From the NCBI GenBank assembly GCA_900547805.1, contig URIE01000005.1:1-34957 (forward strand): a DNA stretch of 34,957 nucleotides. The letters run 5' to 3'. The position numbers were made by a program, and so were the translations under genes. Of this stretch, positions 8,913 through 16,113 are shown one piece after another. This DNA comes from an uncultured Collinsella sp. Lineage in GTDB: Bacteria; Actinomycetota; Coriobacteriia; Coriobacteriales; Coriobacteriaceae. The notes under the pieces were generated by a model. The model was not told the DNA's origin. It saw nothing but the letters and a program-made list of their open reading frames with translations, and did no database searches. How positions within the stretch are numbered: the first letter of the stretch is position 1; each line of letters starts with the position of its first letter.

Positions 8913-8993
8913 AGTCAGTTTCTCCTTATCTAGCTGCGAAACGCCTCGCCTCTCCGCATTGAAGAGGCAGAGAGGCAATCCGCGCGTTCTAAT

Positions 8994-9020
8994 AAAAAGG
9001 GGCATGGTTGCCCACACCCC
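8994..9020 (-). terminator. Terminator after the sdpI-like gene
   Basis: On the minus strand a 9-bp stem with two G-U pairs (8999-9007 with 9012-9020) closes a GCAA tetraloop and is followed by five T. It lies between the sdpI-like gene and ettA, leaving about 80 nt for an ettA promoter that I could not pick out. Confidence 0.7.
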
Positions 9021-9086
9021 CTAATACTACCTGGGAAAATTCCCCCGGAGCATAATATGAACTGCGTACGCTAGTTTTCCGCAACC

Positions 9087-9791
9087 TTAGCGAACAGCCT
9101 GCTGCGATTTGCGCCACAGTAGGTACGAGTAAACATACACGGCCCCGACCGACCCAAACGTCAACACCGCGATCACTGCGGCAACGACCTCGCTCGAAAG
9201 CGAGCTACCCGCAACGCCCATCACGATGAGACCAACACCCAGCACCATAAAGCAGGCACCGCCAAAGCGCTGCGTACGGCGCCAGTTCTCGGGATCGGCA
9301 AGCGCCCAAGGCGTCTTGATGCCAAGCGTGTAGTTCTGCTTTACGCGCGGCAGGTAGTTGCCCATGCCGATAAAGAGCAGGCCAACAGCGCCAGATATCA
9401 GAAGGTTGACCACGCCGGCAGCAGGCACCACACCCCACACCGTGAGCTCTCCCATCCAGCTGATGGCGCACATGAACAATGTGAAGGCGATCACAAAGCC
9501 CTGATAGAACTTGCCCGAGGTTCGATACGCCTCGCCCTTGGGATCAATGCGCGGCACCACGTAGAACACCGCTAGGAACACCAACGGCAGCGCGCCAAAA
9601 ACAGCCGCCATCCAACTGGGCCCCCAGCCGTCGACAGTGCCGCTCGCTCCCCAGTGTGTGGGAATCTGCGCGGGTAGGCTCGGCATTACCAGAAGATGCG
9701 CCACGACGTTGAGTGCGCACAGCACGACAAGCACGCCCCACACGCGCGGCGATACCCCCGTGGCGTGAATGCCCTTGTTTTCGCTATTCAT
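9087..9791 (-). CDS. sdpI: SdpI/DUF1648 family membrane protein
   Basis: An integral membrane protein of 234 residues with about six hydrophobic segments. Between the first two is a DUF1648 signature, LPAQIPTHWGASGTVDGWG. Towards the end is the SdpI-type motif YTLGIKTPWALADPENW followed by RRTQRFGG. In Bacillus subtilis SdpI confers immunity to the killing peptide SdpC and sequesters the repressor SdpR. Here no sdpABC toxin genes are present, so a general envelope-stress or bacteriocin-resistance role is more likely. The ATG chosen overlaps the stop codon of the ArsR-family gene and follows AAGGTGATAGG; an in-frame GTG nine bases earlier is the alternative. The two genes are translationally coupled and share the promoter at 10097-10125. 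Confidence 0.85.
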   Translation of the reverse strand: MNSENKGIHATGVSPRVWGVLVVLCALNVVAHLLVMPSLPAQIPTHWGASGTVDGWGPSWMAAVFGALPLVFLAVFYVVPRIDPKGEAYRTSGKFYQGFVIAFTLFMCAISWMGELTVWGVVPAAGVVNLLISGAVGLLFIGMGNYLPRVKQNYTLGIKTPWALADPENWRRTQRFGGACFMVLGVGLIVMGVAGSSLSSEVVAAVIAVLTFGSVGAVYVYSYLLWRKSQQAVR

Positions 9792-10062
9792 TCCTATCAC
9801 CTTCAGTGCTTGTAAACCCCATAAACCAACCGATCAAGTCCTGCATGACGGTGGTATTTAAGCTGTATACGATGTTTTGGCCATGACGTTCGTCGGTCAC
9901 CAGCCCGGCATTTTTAAGCGTCGCCAAATGGTGGCTCAGCGAAGGCTTGCTGATGTCAAAATGCTCGGCAAGCTCCCCCGCCGTGCAATTGCCCTCGCGC
10001 AGCAGCTCCAAAATACGCCGCCGCGTCGGATCGGCCAGTGCCTTAAAACCCTCTCCCGGCAT
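9784..10062 (-). CDS. sdpR: ArsR-family transcriptional repressor, SdpR-like
   Basis: A winged helix-turn-helix regulator of 92 residues. FKALADPTRRRILELLREG opens the domain, and CTAGELAEHFDISKPSLSHH with LATLKNAGLV is the DNA-reading helix pair of the ArsR family. No Cys-rich metal-binding motif is present, which fits the SdpR subgroup rather than metal sensors. It overlaps the sdpI-like gene, the same gene order as the B. subtilis sdpRI autoregulated pair. The start is the ATG after GAGGAGG. An inverted repeat overlaps its own promoter, so autorepression is likely. The symbol is by analogy of family and context. Confidence 0.85.
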   Translation of the reverse strand: MPGEGFKALADPTRRRILELLREGNCTAGELAEHFDISKPSLSHHLATLKNAGLVTDERHGQNIVYSLNTTVMQDLIGWFMGFTSTEGDRNE

Positions 10063-10096
10063 AGAACCTCCTCTCACCAGTTCGTTCGACGCGCAC

Positions 10097-10125
10097 ACTA
10101 TACTCGATATTTAGATGTTTGTCTA
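10097..10125 (-). promoter_or_regulatory. Promoter of the sdpR-sdpI-like pair
   Basis: On the minus strand TAGACA and TATAGT are separated by exactly 17 nt and lie 35 nt upstream of the repressor's start codon. Both boxes match the sigma-70 consensus at five of six positions. Confidence 0.75.
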
Positions 10126-10126
10126 A
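10111..10126. promoter_or_regulatory. Candidate SdpR-like operator
   Basis: TTAGA and TCTAA form an inverted repeat with a six-nt spacer that overlaps the -35 box and spacer of the promoter. A further TCTAAT at 10130-10135 may extend it. Binding by the adjacent ArsR-family protein is inferred from position. Confidence 0.5.
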
Positions 10127-10171
10127 TTATCTAATTCAGCAATAGCCATAGAACACTCGTTCGCTTTTAGT

Positions 10172-10177
10172 TACAAT
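10172..10177 (+). promoter_or_regulatory. Candidate -10 box for the small peptide gene
   Basis: TACAAT, five of six to consensus, lies 53 nt before the small peptide's start codon. A start of transcription near 10184 would place the inverted repeat at 10185-10195 at the very 5' end of the mRNA. The -35 is poor. Confidence 0.4.
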
Positions 10178-10184
10178 ACCGTTA

Positions 10185-10407
10185 GAAGCAGATGGGCCAG
10201 CTCCCCTCTACCAGAGAAGGAGATGGACTATGAGTATTGACGATGTCCTGACGTTGTTATTGCTTGTAATCGCGGCTGTGGAGCTCGGCATCCACATTGG
10301 AGGTCGAATGAAATAGCCGCCCCCGCGTAATGCGAAGACGGCCACTTCTCACGCCATAAACGTGTTTCGGAGTTGGCCAACCCGCGGCCACGGGTGCCAT
10401 CTGCTTC
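10185..10407. repeat. 11-bp inverted repeat flanking the small peptide gene
   Basis: GAAGCAGATGG at 10185-10195 is perfectly complementary to 10397-10407. It would let the 5' and 3' ends of the peptide's mRNA pair, as is known for several type I toxin mRNAs whose translation is held off until processing. Confidence 0.5.
10230..10316 (+). CDS. 28-residue hydrophobic peptide, type I toxin-like
   Basis: A very short gene with an excellent ribosome-binding site (AAGGAG, seven nt before ATG). The peptide begins MSIDD, continues as one hydrophobic helix rich in Leu, Val, Ile and Ala long enough to span a membrane, and ends in GGRMK, a basic tail. This is the form of small membrane toxins (Fst, TxpA and holin-like groups), though I cannot assign a family. 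It is flanked by an 11-bp inverted repeat that could fold the mRNA end to end. A convergent promoter at 10409-10437 would give an RNA antisense to the 3' part of its mRNA. It could instead be a benign small membrane protein. No other gene lies within 100 nt on either side. Confidence 0.6.
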   Translation: MSIDDVLTLLLLVIAAVELGIHIGGRMK

Positions 10408-10408
10408 A

Positions 10409-10437
10409 ATCTTATGCGAATCCCCGCTTCATTTCAA
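10409..10437 (-). promoter_or_regulatory. Antisense promoter facing the small peptide gene
   Basis: On the minus strand TTGAAA (five of six) and TAAGAT (four of six) are 17 nt apart. Transcription would begin near 10402 and run leftwards into the peptide gene, with its first bases complementary to the inverted-repeat arm. No gene on this strand could use it nearby, so an antisense RNA is the simplest product. Its 3' end is not visible. Confidence 0.5.
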
Positions 10438-10474
10438 CATGCCCCAAGGCCTCAAATGGAGGCAGAATAATACC

Positions 10475-10480
10475 TATAAT
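10475..10480 (+). promoter_or_regulatory. -10 box of the tcdA-tatD operon
   Basis: A perfect TATAAT lies 46 nt before the tcdA start codon. The -35 region is not well matched. Confidence 0.55.
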
Positions 10481-10525
10481 GGCGATAGCCAATTACGTTA
10501 ATTACTTCCCCATCGGAGGATATCT

Positions 10526-11323
10526 ATGACCGAAACCGCAGCCGCCGCTCCCGTCGAGACGCGCGACACCAAGCTCGAGATCATCATGGGGCGCGAGGCG
10601 CTCGACAAGCTCGCCGACGCCACGGTGTTGGTGCTCGGCTGCGGCGGCGTGGGCTCTAACTGCTGCGAAGCGCTCGCCCGCGGCGGCATCGGCCATTTCG
10701 TAATTCTGGATAAAGACATCATTGCGCCCAGCAATATCAACCGTCAGGCCATCGCGTTTCACAGCACCATCGGCAAGCGTAAAGTCGACGTCATGGAGGC
10801 CATGATCCATGACATCAACCCTGCCGCCACCGTCATCAAGCGCACCGAATACCTGCTGAGCGACAACATCGACGAATTCTTCGCGAGCGTTCTGGAGCAG
10901 ACAGGTGGCACGCTCGACTACGTTATCGACGCCATCGATACCATCTCGGCCAAGCTCACCGTCGCCAAGTATGCTCAGGACCACGACATTCGCCTGGTGA
11001 GCTCCATGGGCGGCGGCAACAAGCTGCATCCCGAATGCCTGCGCTTCGCCGATATCTTTGACACGGTGCGCGACCCCATGAGCCGTATCATGCGCAAAGA
11101 GTGCAAAAAACGTGGCATCAAGAGCCTGCACGTTCTATTTAGCTGCGAGGAGTCGGTCAAGACTCAGCGCCGTGACCCCTCCAACATCCACGAGCGCACC
11201 GAGCTCGGAACCGCCAGCTTTATGCCGCCCATCATGGGCCAGATGATTGCCGGCGAGGTTATTCGCAAGATCAGTGGACGCGGTACCGAGCGCGTTCGCG
11301 CCGACGGCCAGCGCCTGGACTAG
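10526..11323 (+). CDS. tcdA: tRNA threonylcarbamoyladenosine dehydratase
   Basis: An E1-like/ThiF-family adenylating enzyme that converts t6A37 of ANN-decoding tRNAs to its cyclic form using ATP. In this 265-residue protein the nucleotide-binding motif is GCGGVGSN (about 38-45), followed by LDKDIIAPSNINRQ with the conserved Asp, Asn and Arg. The later SSMGGGNKLHPECLRFADI and FSCEESVK segments are typical of TcdA (CsdL) and set it apart from ThiF and MoeB, which carry zinc-binding Cys pairs. The start ATG follows CGGAGG with suitable spacing. The tatD-family gene follows after 14 nt, so the two form an operon with a TATAAT at 10475. The family is clear; the exact tRNA reaction is taken from the family. 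Confidence 0.9.
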   Translation: MTETAAAAPVETRDTKLEIIMGREALDKLADATVLVLGCGGVGSNCCEALARGGIGHFVILDKDIIAPSNINRQAIAFHSTIGKRKVDVMEAMIHDINPAATVIKRTEYLLSDNIDEFFASVLEQTGGTLDYVIDAIDTISAKLTVAKYAQDHDIRLVSSMGGGNKLHPECLRFADIFDTVRDPMSRIMRKECKKRGIKSLHVLFSCEESVKTQRRDPSNIHERTELGTASFMPPIMGQMIAGEVIRKISGRGTERVRADGQRLD

Positions 11324-11337
11324 CAAGGCACACCGCG

Positions 11338-12120
11338 ATGAAGCTGCAGTCCTTTGATGCTCACTGTCACCTCGACCTGATGGCCAGCCCGAACACCGTT
11401 GCCCACGAAGCCGCAGCGATGGGACTGGAGCTCTTTGATTGCGGCGTCGATCCACGCGATTTCGCGTCAGCATCCGAACGCGCCAGCAGTAGTCCCAACG
11501 TTATTGCAGGGGTGGGCCTCCACCCCTGGTGGATTGCCGACGGCCGATGCGGAACCGCCGAGGTCGGCCTGCTTTGTGAACTCGCCATCCGGGAACGGTT
11601 TATCGGCGAGGTCGGGCTCGATTTCTCGCCACGCTTTGCAGGCACCGAGGGAAACCAGACGCAGGCATTTGAACGGCTATGCCGAACGTTATCGCAGTCC
11701 CCGCTACCTGGACGCGTTCTATCCATTCACGCCGTTCGCGCGGCGGGAGCAACTTTGGACACTTTGGAGTCGAACGACCTTCTAAAGGACGTCCCCAACT
11801 CCCCCACCATTATCTTCCACTGGTTTAGCGGCACCTCAGATGAGTTTGTCCGCGCACGCATTGCGGGCTGCTACTTTTCCGTGAATGAACGCATGCTTGC
11901 GACCAAACGTGGGCGCGAATACGCGCGACAGATTCCACTTGATCGCTTGCTACTCGAAACCGACGCGCCGGCCGAACCAGACGCGGAAACATCCGCGCGA
12001 CAGCTCGTCGATTCACTCATAAGAGTATCCGAGGTCATTGCTGCGCTTAAAAACTGCCCCGAGGAGAGCATCAAGTCGGTCGTCCTGGAAAATTCCCACT
12101 CCATTTTCGACTTCCGCTGA
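11338..12120 (+). CDS. TatD-family metal-dependent hydrolase
   Basis: A TIM-barrel hydrolase of 260 residues, the usual TatD length. The first metal-binding motif is FDAHCHLD near the N-terminus, GEVGLDF supplies the bridging Glu, FHWFSGT is the third motif, and LLLETDAPAEPD supplies the last Asp. TatD proteins are 3'-5' DNA/RNA exonucleases or D-aminoacyl-tRNA-type hydrolases; the substrate here cannot be told. The start lies 14 nt after tcdA with only a weak AAGG site, which suggests coupling. The sequence is rather divergent within the family. The stop codon lies five bases before the MITE-like element, whose internal hairpin probably terminates this transcript. Confidence 0.82.
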   Translation: MKLQSFDAHCHLDLMASPNTVAHEAAAMGLELFDCGVDPRDFASASERASSSPNVIAGVGLHPWWIADGRCGTAEVGLLCELAIRERFIGEVGLDFSPRFAGTEGNQTQAFERLCRTLSQSPLPGRVLSIHAVRAAGATLDTLESNDLLKDVPNSPTIIFHWFSGTSDEFVRARIAGCYFSVNERMLATKRGREYARQIPLDRLLLETDAPAEPDAETSARQLVDSLIRVSEVIAALKNCPEESIKSVVLENSHSIFDFR

Positions 12121-12125
12121 CCTCG

Positions 12126-12355
12126 GTGGGCAAAAAATGCCAAATATGAGTACTGTTGTAAAACTGGTCACATTATTTTGCACCAAAACAACGACCTGAT
12201 AATGTACAACTGTTCATTATCAGGTCGTTTTAGCATACCCAGGGACATATTAGACGGCTTTAAGTTGTCCGCGGACACTCAACTTGGACCTCAAGAGCCA
12301 AATTTTGCTGCTACTAAATTTGTGACAGTACCCATATTTGGCATTATTTGCCCAC
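12126..12355. mobile_element. MITE-like element with 31-bp terminal inverted repeats
   Basis: Bases 12126-12156 and 12325-12355 are inverted repeats of 31 bp with two mismatches, beginning GTGGGCAAA. The 230-bp element has no coding capacity. Inside are a long hairpin (12190-12229) and AT-rich sequence unlike the neighbouring genes. Flanks read GACCTC on the left and GACCCTC on the right, a possible imperfect target duplication. It sits five bases after the tatD stop codon. No transposase is present, so mobilisation would be in trans. The 66 bases to its right, before the FGGY kinase stop, hold only a weak GC-rich stem. Confidence 0.65.
12190..12231 (+). terminator. Hairpin terminator inside the MITE-like element
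   Basis: A perfect 15-bp stem (12190-12204 with 12215-12229, ten-nt loop) runs into TTTT at its 3' end. It is the only terminator seen after the tcdA-tatD operon. Confidence 0.7.
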
Positions 12356-12421
12356 GACCCTCAAGGGACATGCGAATCGCACAACGCAGCCCCCATAAGA
12401 GCGTGGGGCAATTCGGCGGCG

Positions 12422-13939
12422 CTATACTAGCTCGTGCATAAGGTCGCAATTTCGCGCATATAGCTCATCAAAGATACGGCGGCGCGATGCGTACAGCTCA
12501 TGAGCGTCTATATCAGGCTCGATCGTTTGCGCGACCCCAAGAACCCGGGCAAGCTCACCCCATGATGAATAGGCGCCGCCAGCAAGTGCCGCCATAAGAG
12601 CATCGCCAAAACATGCGCCCACCGTAACCTTCGCAACCGAGACCTCACGACCGCAGACATCGGCAATCGCCTGCATCCATACCGGATTCTTAGTTCCGCC
12701 GCCCACGAGCATGATGCGCTCGATGGGAAGCCCGTGCTCGCGCTCGATGATGTCGACATGAGCCGCAACAGTGTAGGCGATCCCTTCCAAAGCCGCGCGG
12801 ACCATATGGCCCCGGGTATGCCTTTCGGTCAGACCGAAGAACACGCCACGCGCCTCGGGATCGTTGAGCGGGGTGCGCTCGCCCGCAAAGTATGGAAGAC
12901 ACAGCAGGCCATCTGCTCCAGGACCTACCTGCCCGGCATCGTGCGCCATGACCTCATAGGCATCGGGGCCGCCGGAGTGTTCGGCATCCACGGCATCGCG
13001 GTACAACTCGCGTCGCAACCACGCCGTCAACGCACCTGCTGTATTGGTCCCGGCGCAGATGCCGTAGGTTCCGGGGATGATGAATGTCCCTGGCCATAGA
13101 CGAGCGTCATCGACCATATGGTCCGCCAAATAGATAAAGTAGGCCGTGCTCCCGAGTTGCACCATCATGTCCCCGGGGCAGAACACTCCAGTAGAAATCG
13201 CCTCGGCGCCCGAATCGCCTGTTCCGACAAGCACCGGCGTATCCCTCGCAAGACCGGTTTCAACCTCCGCCCGATCCGTGATTACGCCGGCGATATCGGT
13301 CGCCGCCATGACTTCGGCCATCTGGTCGGGACGGCAGAACCGCGCGCACCCGCGCTCATTAACCTGCCACGTCTCACGATCGTATAAGGGAAGGAAATCC
13401 TCGGCAAGGTAACGGTCGATCGTAAACCTGCCGGTAAGCTTGGCGCATAGATAGGACGAAGCCGTAAGAAACTTCGCCGCCCGCTCATGGACCTCGGGCA
13501 TATTCTCCTTAAACCAAAGGACCTTAGGGGCGATATCCGACGAACACGGATCGTGTCCAAAGAGCTGGCGAGCGCGATCGGGACCATATTCGGAAAGAAG
13601 CTCGTCAATCTGCGGCTTCGAGCGAGCATCGACCCCGTAGAGAATTGCCGGAGCCAAGGCGTGGCAATCTTCATCGACTGGCACGCAATCACAGCCCAAA
13701 GCCGACAACCCTACGCAGCGGATCTGGCTCGCCTCGATGCCCGCGCACTCGATAAGCTCGCGAGACAGCCGGCAAAAATCACCCCACCAAATCGCTTCTG
13801 CATCGTGCTGATACCAACCATCCCGAGGGTTCTCGGTCTCATGTTGGCAAGATGCCTGCGCCACAATTCGACACTCCGCATCAATTAACACGCCCTTGGA
13901 CGCACTCGTTCCAATGTCGATGCCAAGATAGTACGGCAT
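12422..13939 (-). CDS. FGGY-family carbohydrate kinase
   Basis: A sugar kinase of 505 residues, most like xylulokinases. The N-terminal phosphate-binding motif is LGIDIGTSASKG. GTGDSGAEAISTG and PYFAGERTPLNDPEARG are FGGY signatures, and VGGGTKNPVW is the adenosine-binding motif near the C-terminus. The substrate is presumably a ketose or polyol released by the operon's other enzymes; it cannot be named from sequence. It is the last gene of the ten-gene minus-strand operon and starts five nt after the BtpA-family gene. The ATG was chosen because GGGGAG lies eight nt upstream; a GTG overlapping the preceding stop is the alternative. No clear terminator follows, only a weak GC-rich stem near 12391-12411. 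Confidence 0.88.
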   Translation of the reverse strand: MPYYLGIDIGTSASKGVLIDAECRIVAQASCQHETENPRDGWYQHDAEAIWWGDFCRLSRELIECAGIEASQIRCVGLSALGCDCVPVDEDCHALAPAILYGVDARSKPQIDELLSEYGPDRARQLFGHDPCSSDIAPKVLWFKENMPEVHERAAKFLTASSYLCAKLTGRFTIDRYLAEDFLPLYDRETWQVNERGCARFCRPDQMAEVMAATDIAGVITDRAEVETGLARDTPVLVGTGDSGAEAISTGVFCPGDMMVQLGSTAYFIYLADHMVDDARLWPGTFIIPGTYGICAGTNTAGALTAWLRRELYRDAVDAEHSGGPDAYEVMAHDAGQVGPGADGLLCLPYFAGERTPLNDPEARGVFFGLTERHTRGHMVRAALEGIAYTVAAHVDIIEREHGLPIERIMLVGGGTKNPVWMQAIADVCGREVSVAKVTVGACFGDALMAALAGGAYSSWGELARVLGVAQTIEPDIDAHELYASRRRIFDELYARNCDLMHELV

Positions 13940-13944
13940 GCCGC

Positions 13945-14754
13945 TCACTCCCCTCTCGCGGCACGGGCGGCAGCCATGAACCGCGCGACCCGTTCGGCTT
14001 CGACAGGGGCGTCGAGCTTGCCGTCTCGCTTGAGGCAGGTACCGACAAACGCGCCATCATAATGCGAAAACACGTCTGCAACGGTATTCTCGCGACATCC
14101 CGTTCCACATACCACCGGCACATCGCCAACACGGACGCGCACCTCGTCGGCAAGCTCGCCCGAAGCGCCGCGCCCGGCAGCAGACCCGCCAATAACAAGG
14201 GCGTCGGGTAGGCAGTTGAATACAAGCGAATCGGCAATATCGGGAGTCGATCGGTCGTTAAGGTACACCTCGCCCTCGCTTGTGATGAAATGGAACATCT
14301 TTAGGTCGTCCAGACGCAGGGCGGCACGGCGGCGCATGGTGTGCGCAAAGTCACGATTGATCAGGCCAAGATCGCCGGCCCAGGCACCGCAGAAATTGCA
14401 GCGTGTAAACTGCGCCTCAACGGCGGCGCACAGCTCGATCGTGGCATCGCCGTCATAAATAGCCTCTGCACCCCAAGGGGTCGAGAAATCTGCGGCAAGA
14501 GCTCCGATGACATGCCCCATAGCGGCAAGGGTCACTGCCGACACATGCTGCTCATAGGGCATCGATAGCTCATTGGTGATCAGAATGCCGTCCACGCCAC
14601 CCGACTGCAGCGCTTCGAGGTCGCGCTTGGCGGCATCGATCACGCGCGAAACGCTGCCGCCCGGATAATACAGAGGATCGCCAGGCAGCGGCTGCAGATG
14701 CAGCATGCCAATTACCGGTTTCTCGGTCCCAAACATCGAAGCCATAAACGACAT
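13945..14754 (-). CDS. BtpA/SgcQ-family TIM-barrel protein
   Basis: A 269-residue protein of the BtpA family, named for a photosystem I assembly factor but found in many non-photosynthetic sugar operons (SgcQ of E. coli). The diagnostic start is PVIGMLHLQPLPGDPLY. GGVDGILITNE and GDVPVVCGTGCRENTV follow the phosphate-binding TIM-barrel pattern. In catabolic operons these proteins are thought to act on a sugar phosphate, but the reaction is not established. The start ATG follows AAAGGAG with seven nt spacing. It sits between the YjbQ gene (41 nt) and the FGGY kinase (5 nt), so a role with the kinase's product or substrate is likely. Confidence 0.85.
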   Translation of the reverse strand: MSFMASMFGTEKPVIGMLHLQPLPGDPLYYPGGSVSRVIDAAKRDLEALQSGGVDGILITNELSMPYEQHVSAVTLAAMGHVIGALAADFSTPWGAEAIYDGDATIELCAAVEAQFTRCNFCGAWAGDLGLINRDFAHTMRRRAALRLDDLKMFHFITSEGEVYLNDRSTPDIADSLVFNCLPDALVIGGSAAGRGASGELADEVRVRVGDVPVVCGTGCRENTVADVFSHYDGAFVGTCLKRDGKLDAPVEAERVARFMAAARAARGE

Positions 14755-14795
14755 GGTCAATCTCCTTTAGCTCGCCGACTCACAGGCATCAACTG

Positions 14796-15224
14796 CTACT
14801 CGCCCAGCACCTCAACGTACACTTTTCGCTTCTGAGGCCCATCGAACTCCGCAAGGTAGATGTTCTGGGCCCCGCCACATACAATGTGGCCGTCTTGAAC
14901 AGGGAAGAAGCAGCTATTACCGCAAATCATGCTCTTGATATGGCCGCAGGAGTTATTGCCCGTGGCGCCATAGCTCGGCAAGAAATGAGCATGCGCATAG
15001 GGGGCATCGGGCGGGGCAATGCGATCGAGCGTCTCCATGAGATCGGTCTCCACGCACGGAAGCCCCTCGTTCACCACGATGCCGCAAGTCGTATGCGACA
15101 AAATAATCGCTGCCAGTCCATCGGTCACCGCACTACGCTCGATGGCGGCATGCACATCTTCTGTGATGTCGATGAACTGGTCGGGCGCCGTCGATAGATA
15201 GCTCAATGTCTCGAGTGTCACCAT
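14796..15224 (-). CDS. YjbQ/UPF0047 family protein
   Basis: A small 142-residue protein of the YjbQ family (UPF0047), some members of which have weak thiamine-phosphate synthase activity. LSHTTCGIVVNEG, SYGATGNNSCGHIKSM and GAQNIYLAEFDGPQKRKVYV are the conserved blocks. The His and Asn residues form a likely metal or phosphate site. The chosen ATG follows GGGGA at eight nt; an ATG nine bases earlier overlaps the stop codon of the amidohydrolase gene. Its role in this operon is unknown. It may clear or repair a reactive phosphorylated intermediate, which is inference. Confidence 0.82.
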   Translation of the reverse strand: MVTLETLSYLSTAPDQFIDITEDVHAAIERSAVTDGLAAIILSHTTCGIVVNEGLPCVETDLMETLDRIAPPDAPYAHAHFLPSYGATGNNSCGHIKSMICGNSCFFPVQDGHIVCGGAQNIYLAEFDGPQKRKVYVEVLGE

Positions 15225-15225
15225 G

Positions 15226-16086
15226 TCACTCATCCCCTTTCAGAAAACGCAGCGCCGTGCCGGAATACAGATTCTCCCGCGCCTCATCGCGCATGGGCAC
15301 AGTATCAAGCGCCCGCTTGAGCTTGAAGGCGCGGAAGCGTGGCGTATTGCTGGCAAACATCACCTGATGAGACAGTGCGCGCTCATACCACAGCGGTCCC
15401 ATATCGACGGTGAAGAGCCGCTGCATCATTTCTTCGGGCGAATCGATATAGGTAATAGAGGCGTCCGTATAGCAATTGGGATACTTGAGCAGCATCGCCA
15501 CGGTTTCGCGCACCCAGGGCCAGCCAAAGTGCGTCAGGTTAAAGCGCACATCCGGATGCGTTGCGATGGTGTGCTCAAACGCAAGCGGGTGGCTTCGCGA
15601 AAGCTCCGCACCCGGCTCCCAGGACATACCGGCATGAAAAACCACCGGCTTGTTGTAGCGCTCACAGAGCTTGTAGAGCGGCTCGGCAACGGCATCATCG
15701 GGCGCAAAACCCTGCTTCGCCGGATGCAGGCAGAGCCCCTTGGCCCCCAGCTCGGTAAAGGCGCGCTCCAGCTCATCGGCGGCGCCACTCACTTGCGGGT
15801 CCACGCTCGCAAATCCCCACAGGCGATCGGGGTGCGCAGCAACAAGTGCGGCAACCTGGTCGTTGGTGCCAAAATGCCCGCCGCACGCCGTGGTCACATC
15901 GAGCGGCATGAGCACGCTTTTCCGTACATCGCAGACATCCATCTCGGCCACGAGTTCATCCCAGTCCATGGGGCCCATGTGCCCCATGCCAAACTCACGC
16001 TCCCAAAAACCAAAGCCGTCTGGCTCGTCGCCTGGCGTATAAATCTCGCCGTAGAGCATGGGCTGGACCAGCATATCGATTACCAT
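15226..16086 (-). CDS. Amidohydrolase-2 family protein
   Basis: A TIM-barrel protein of 286 residues. VVFHAGMSW, FNLTHFGWPW and the final FASNTPRFR segment follow the amidohydrolase-2 pattern (decarboxylases, lactonases). The opening MVIDMLVQPMLYG lacks the canonical first H-x-H, so the metal site may be partial. It may open or hydrolyse a lactone or amide formed during breakdown of the operon's substrate; this is inference. The ATG follows AAAGGAG. It is separated by 27 nt from the PfkB kinase upstream and by one base from the YjbQ gene downstream, so it lies in the middle of the operon. Confidence 0.8.
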   Translation of the reverse strand: MVIDMLVQPMLYGEIYTPGDEPDGFGFWEREFGMGHMGPMDWDELVAEMDVCDVRKSVLMPLDVTTACGGHFGTNDQVAALVAAHPDRLWGFASVDPQVSGAADELERAFTELGAKGLCLHPAKQGFAPDDAVAEPLYKLCERYNKPVVFHAGMSWEPGAELSRSHPLAFEHTIATHPDVRFNLTHFGWPWVRETVAMLLKYPNCYTDASITYIDSPEEMMQRLFTVDMGPLWYERALSHQVMFASNTPRFRAFKLKRALDTVPMRDEARENLYSGTALRFLKGDE

Positions 16087-16113
16087 CTTGCACTCCTTTC
16101 CGGACTTTTGTTC

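Noticed and set aside
8948..8976. Riboswitch in the ettA leader
   Set aside because: Only one 7-bp stem is visible and it matches no known riboswitch architecture.
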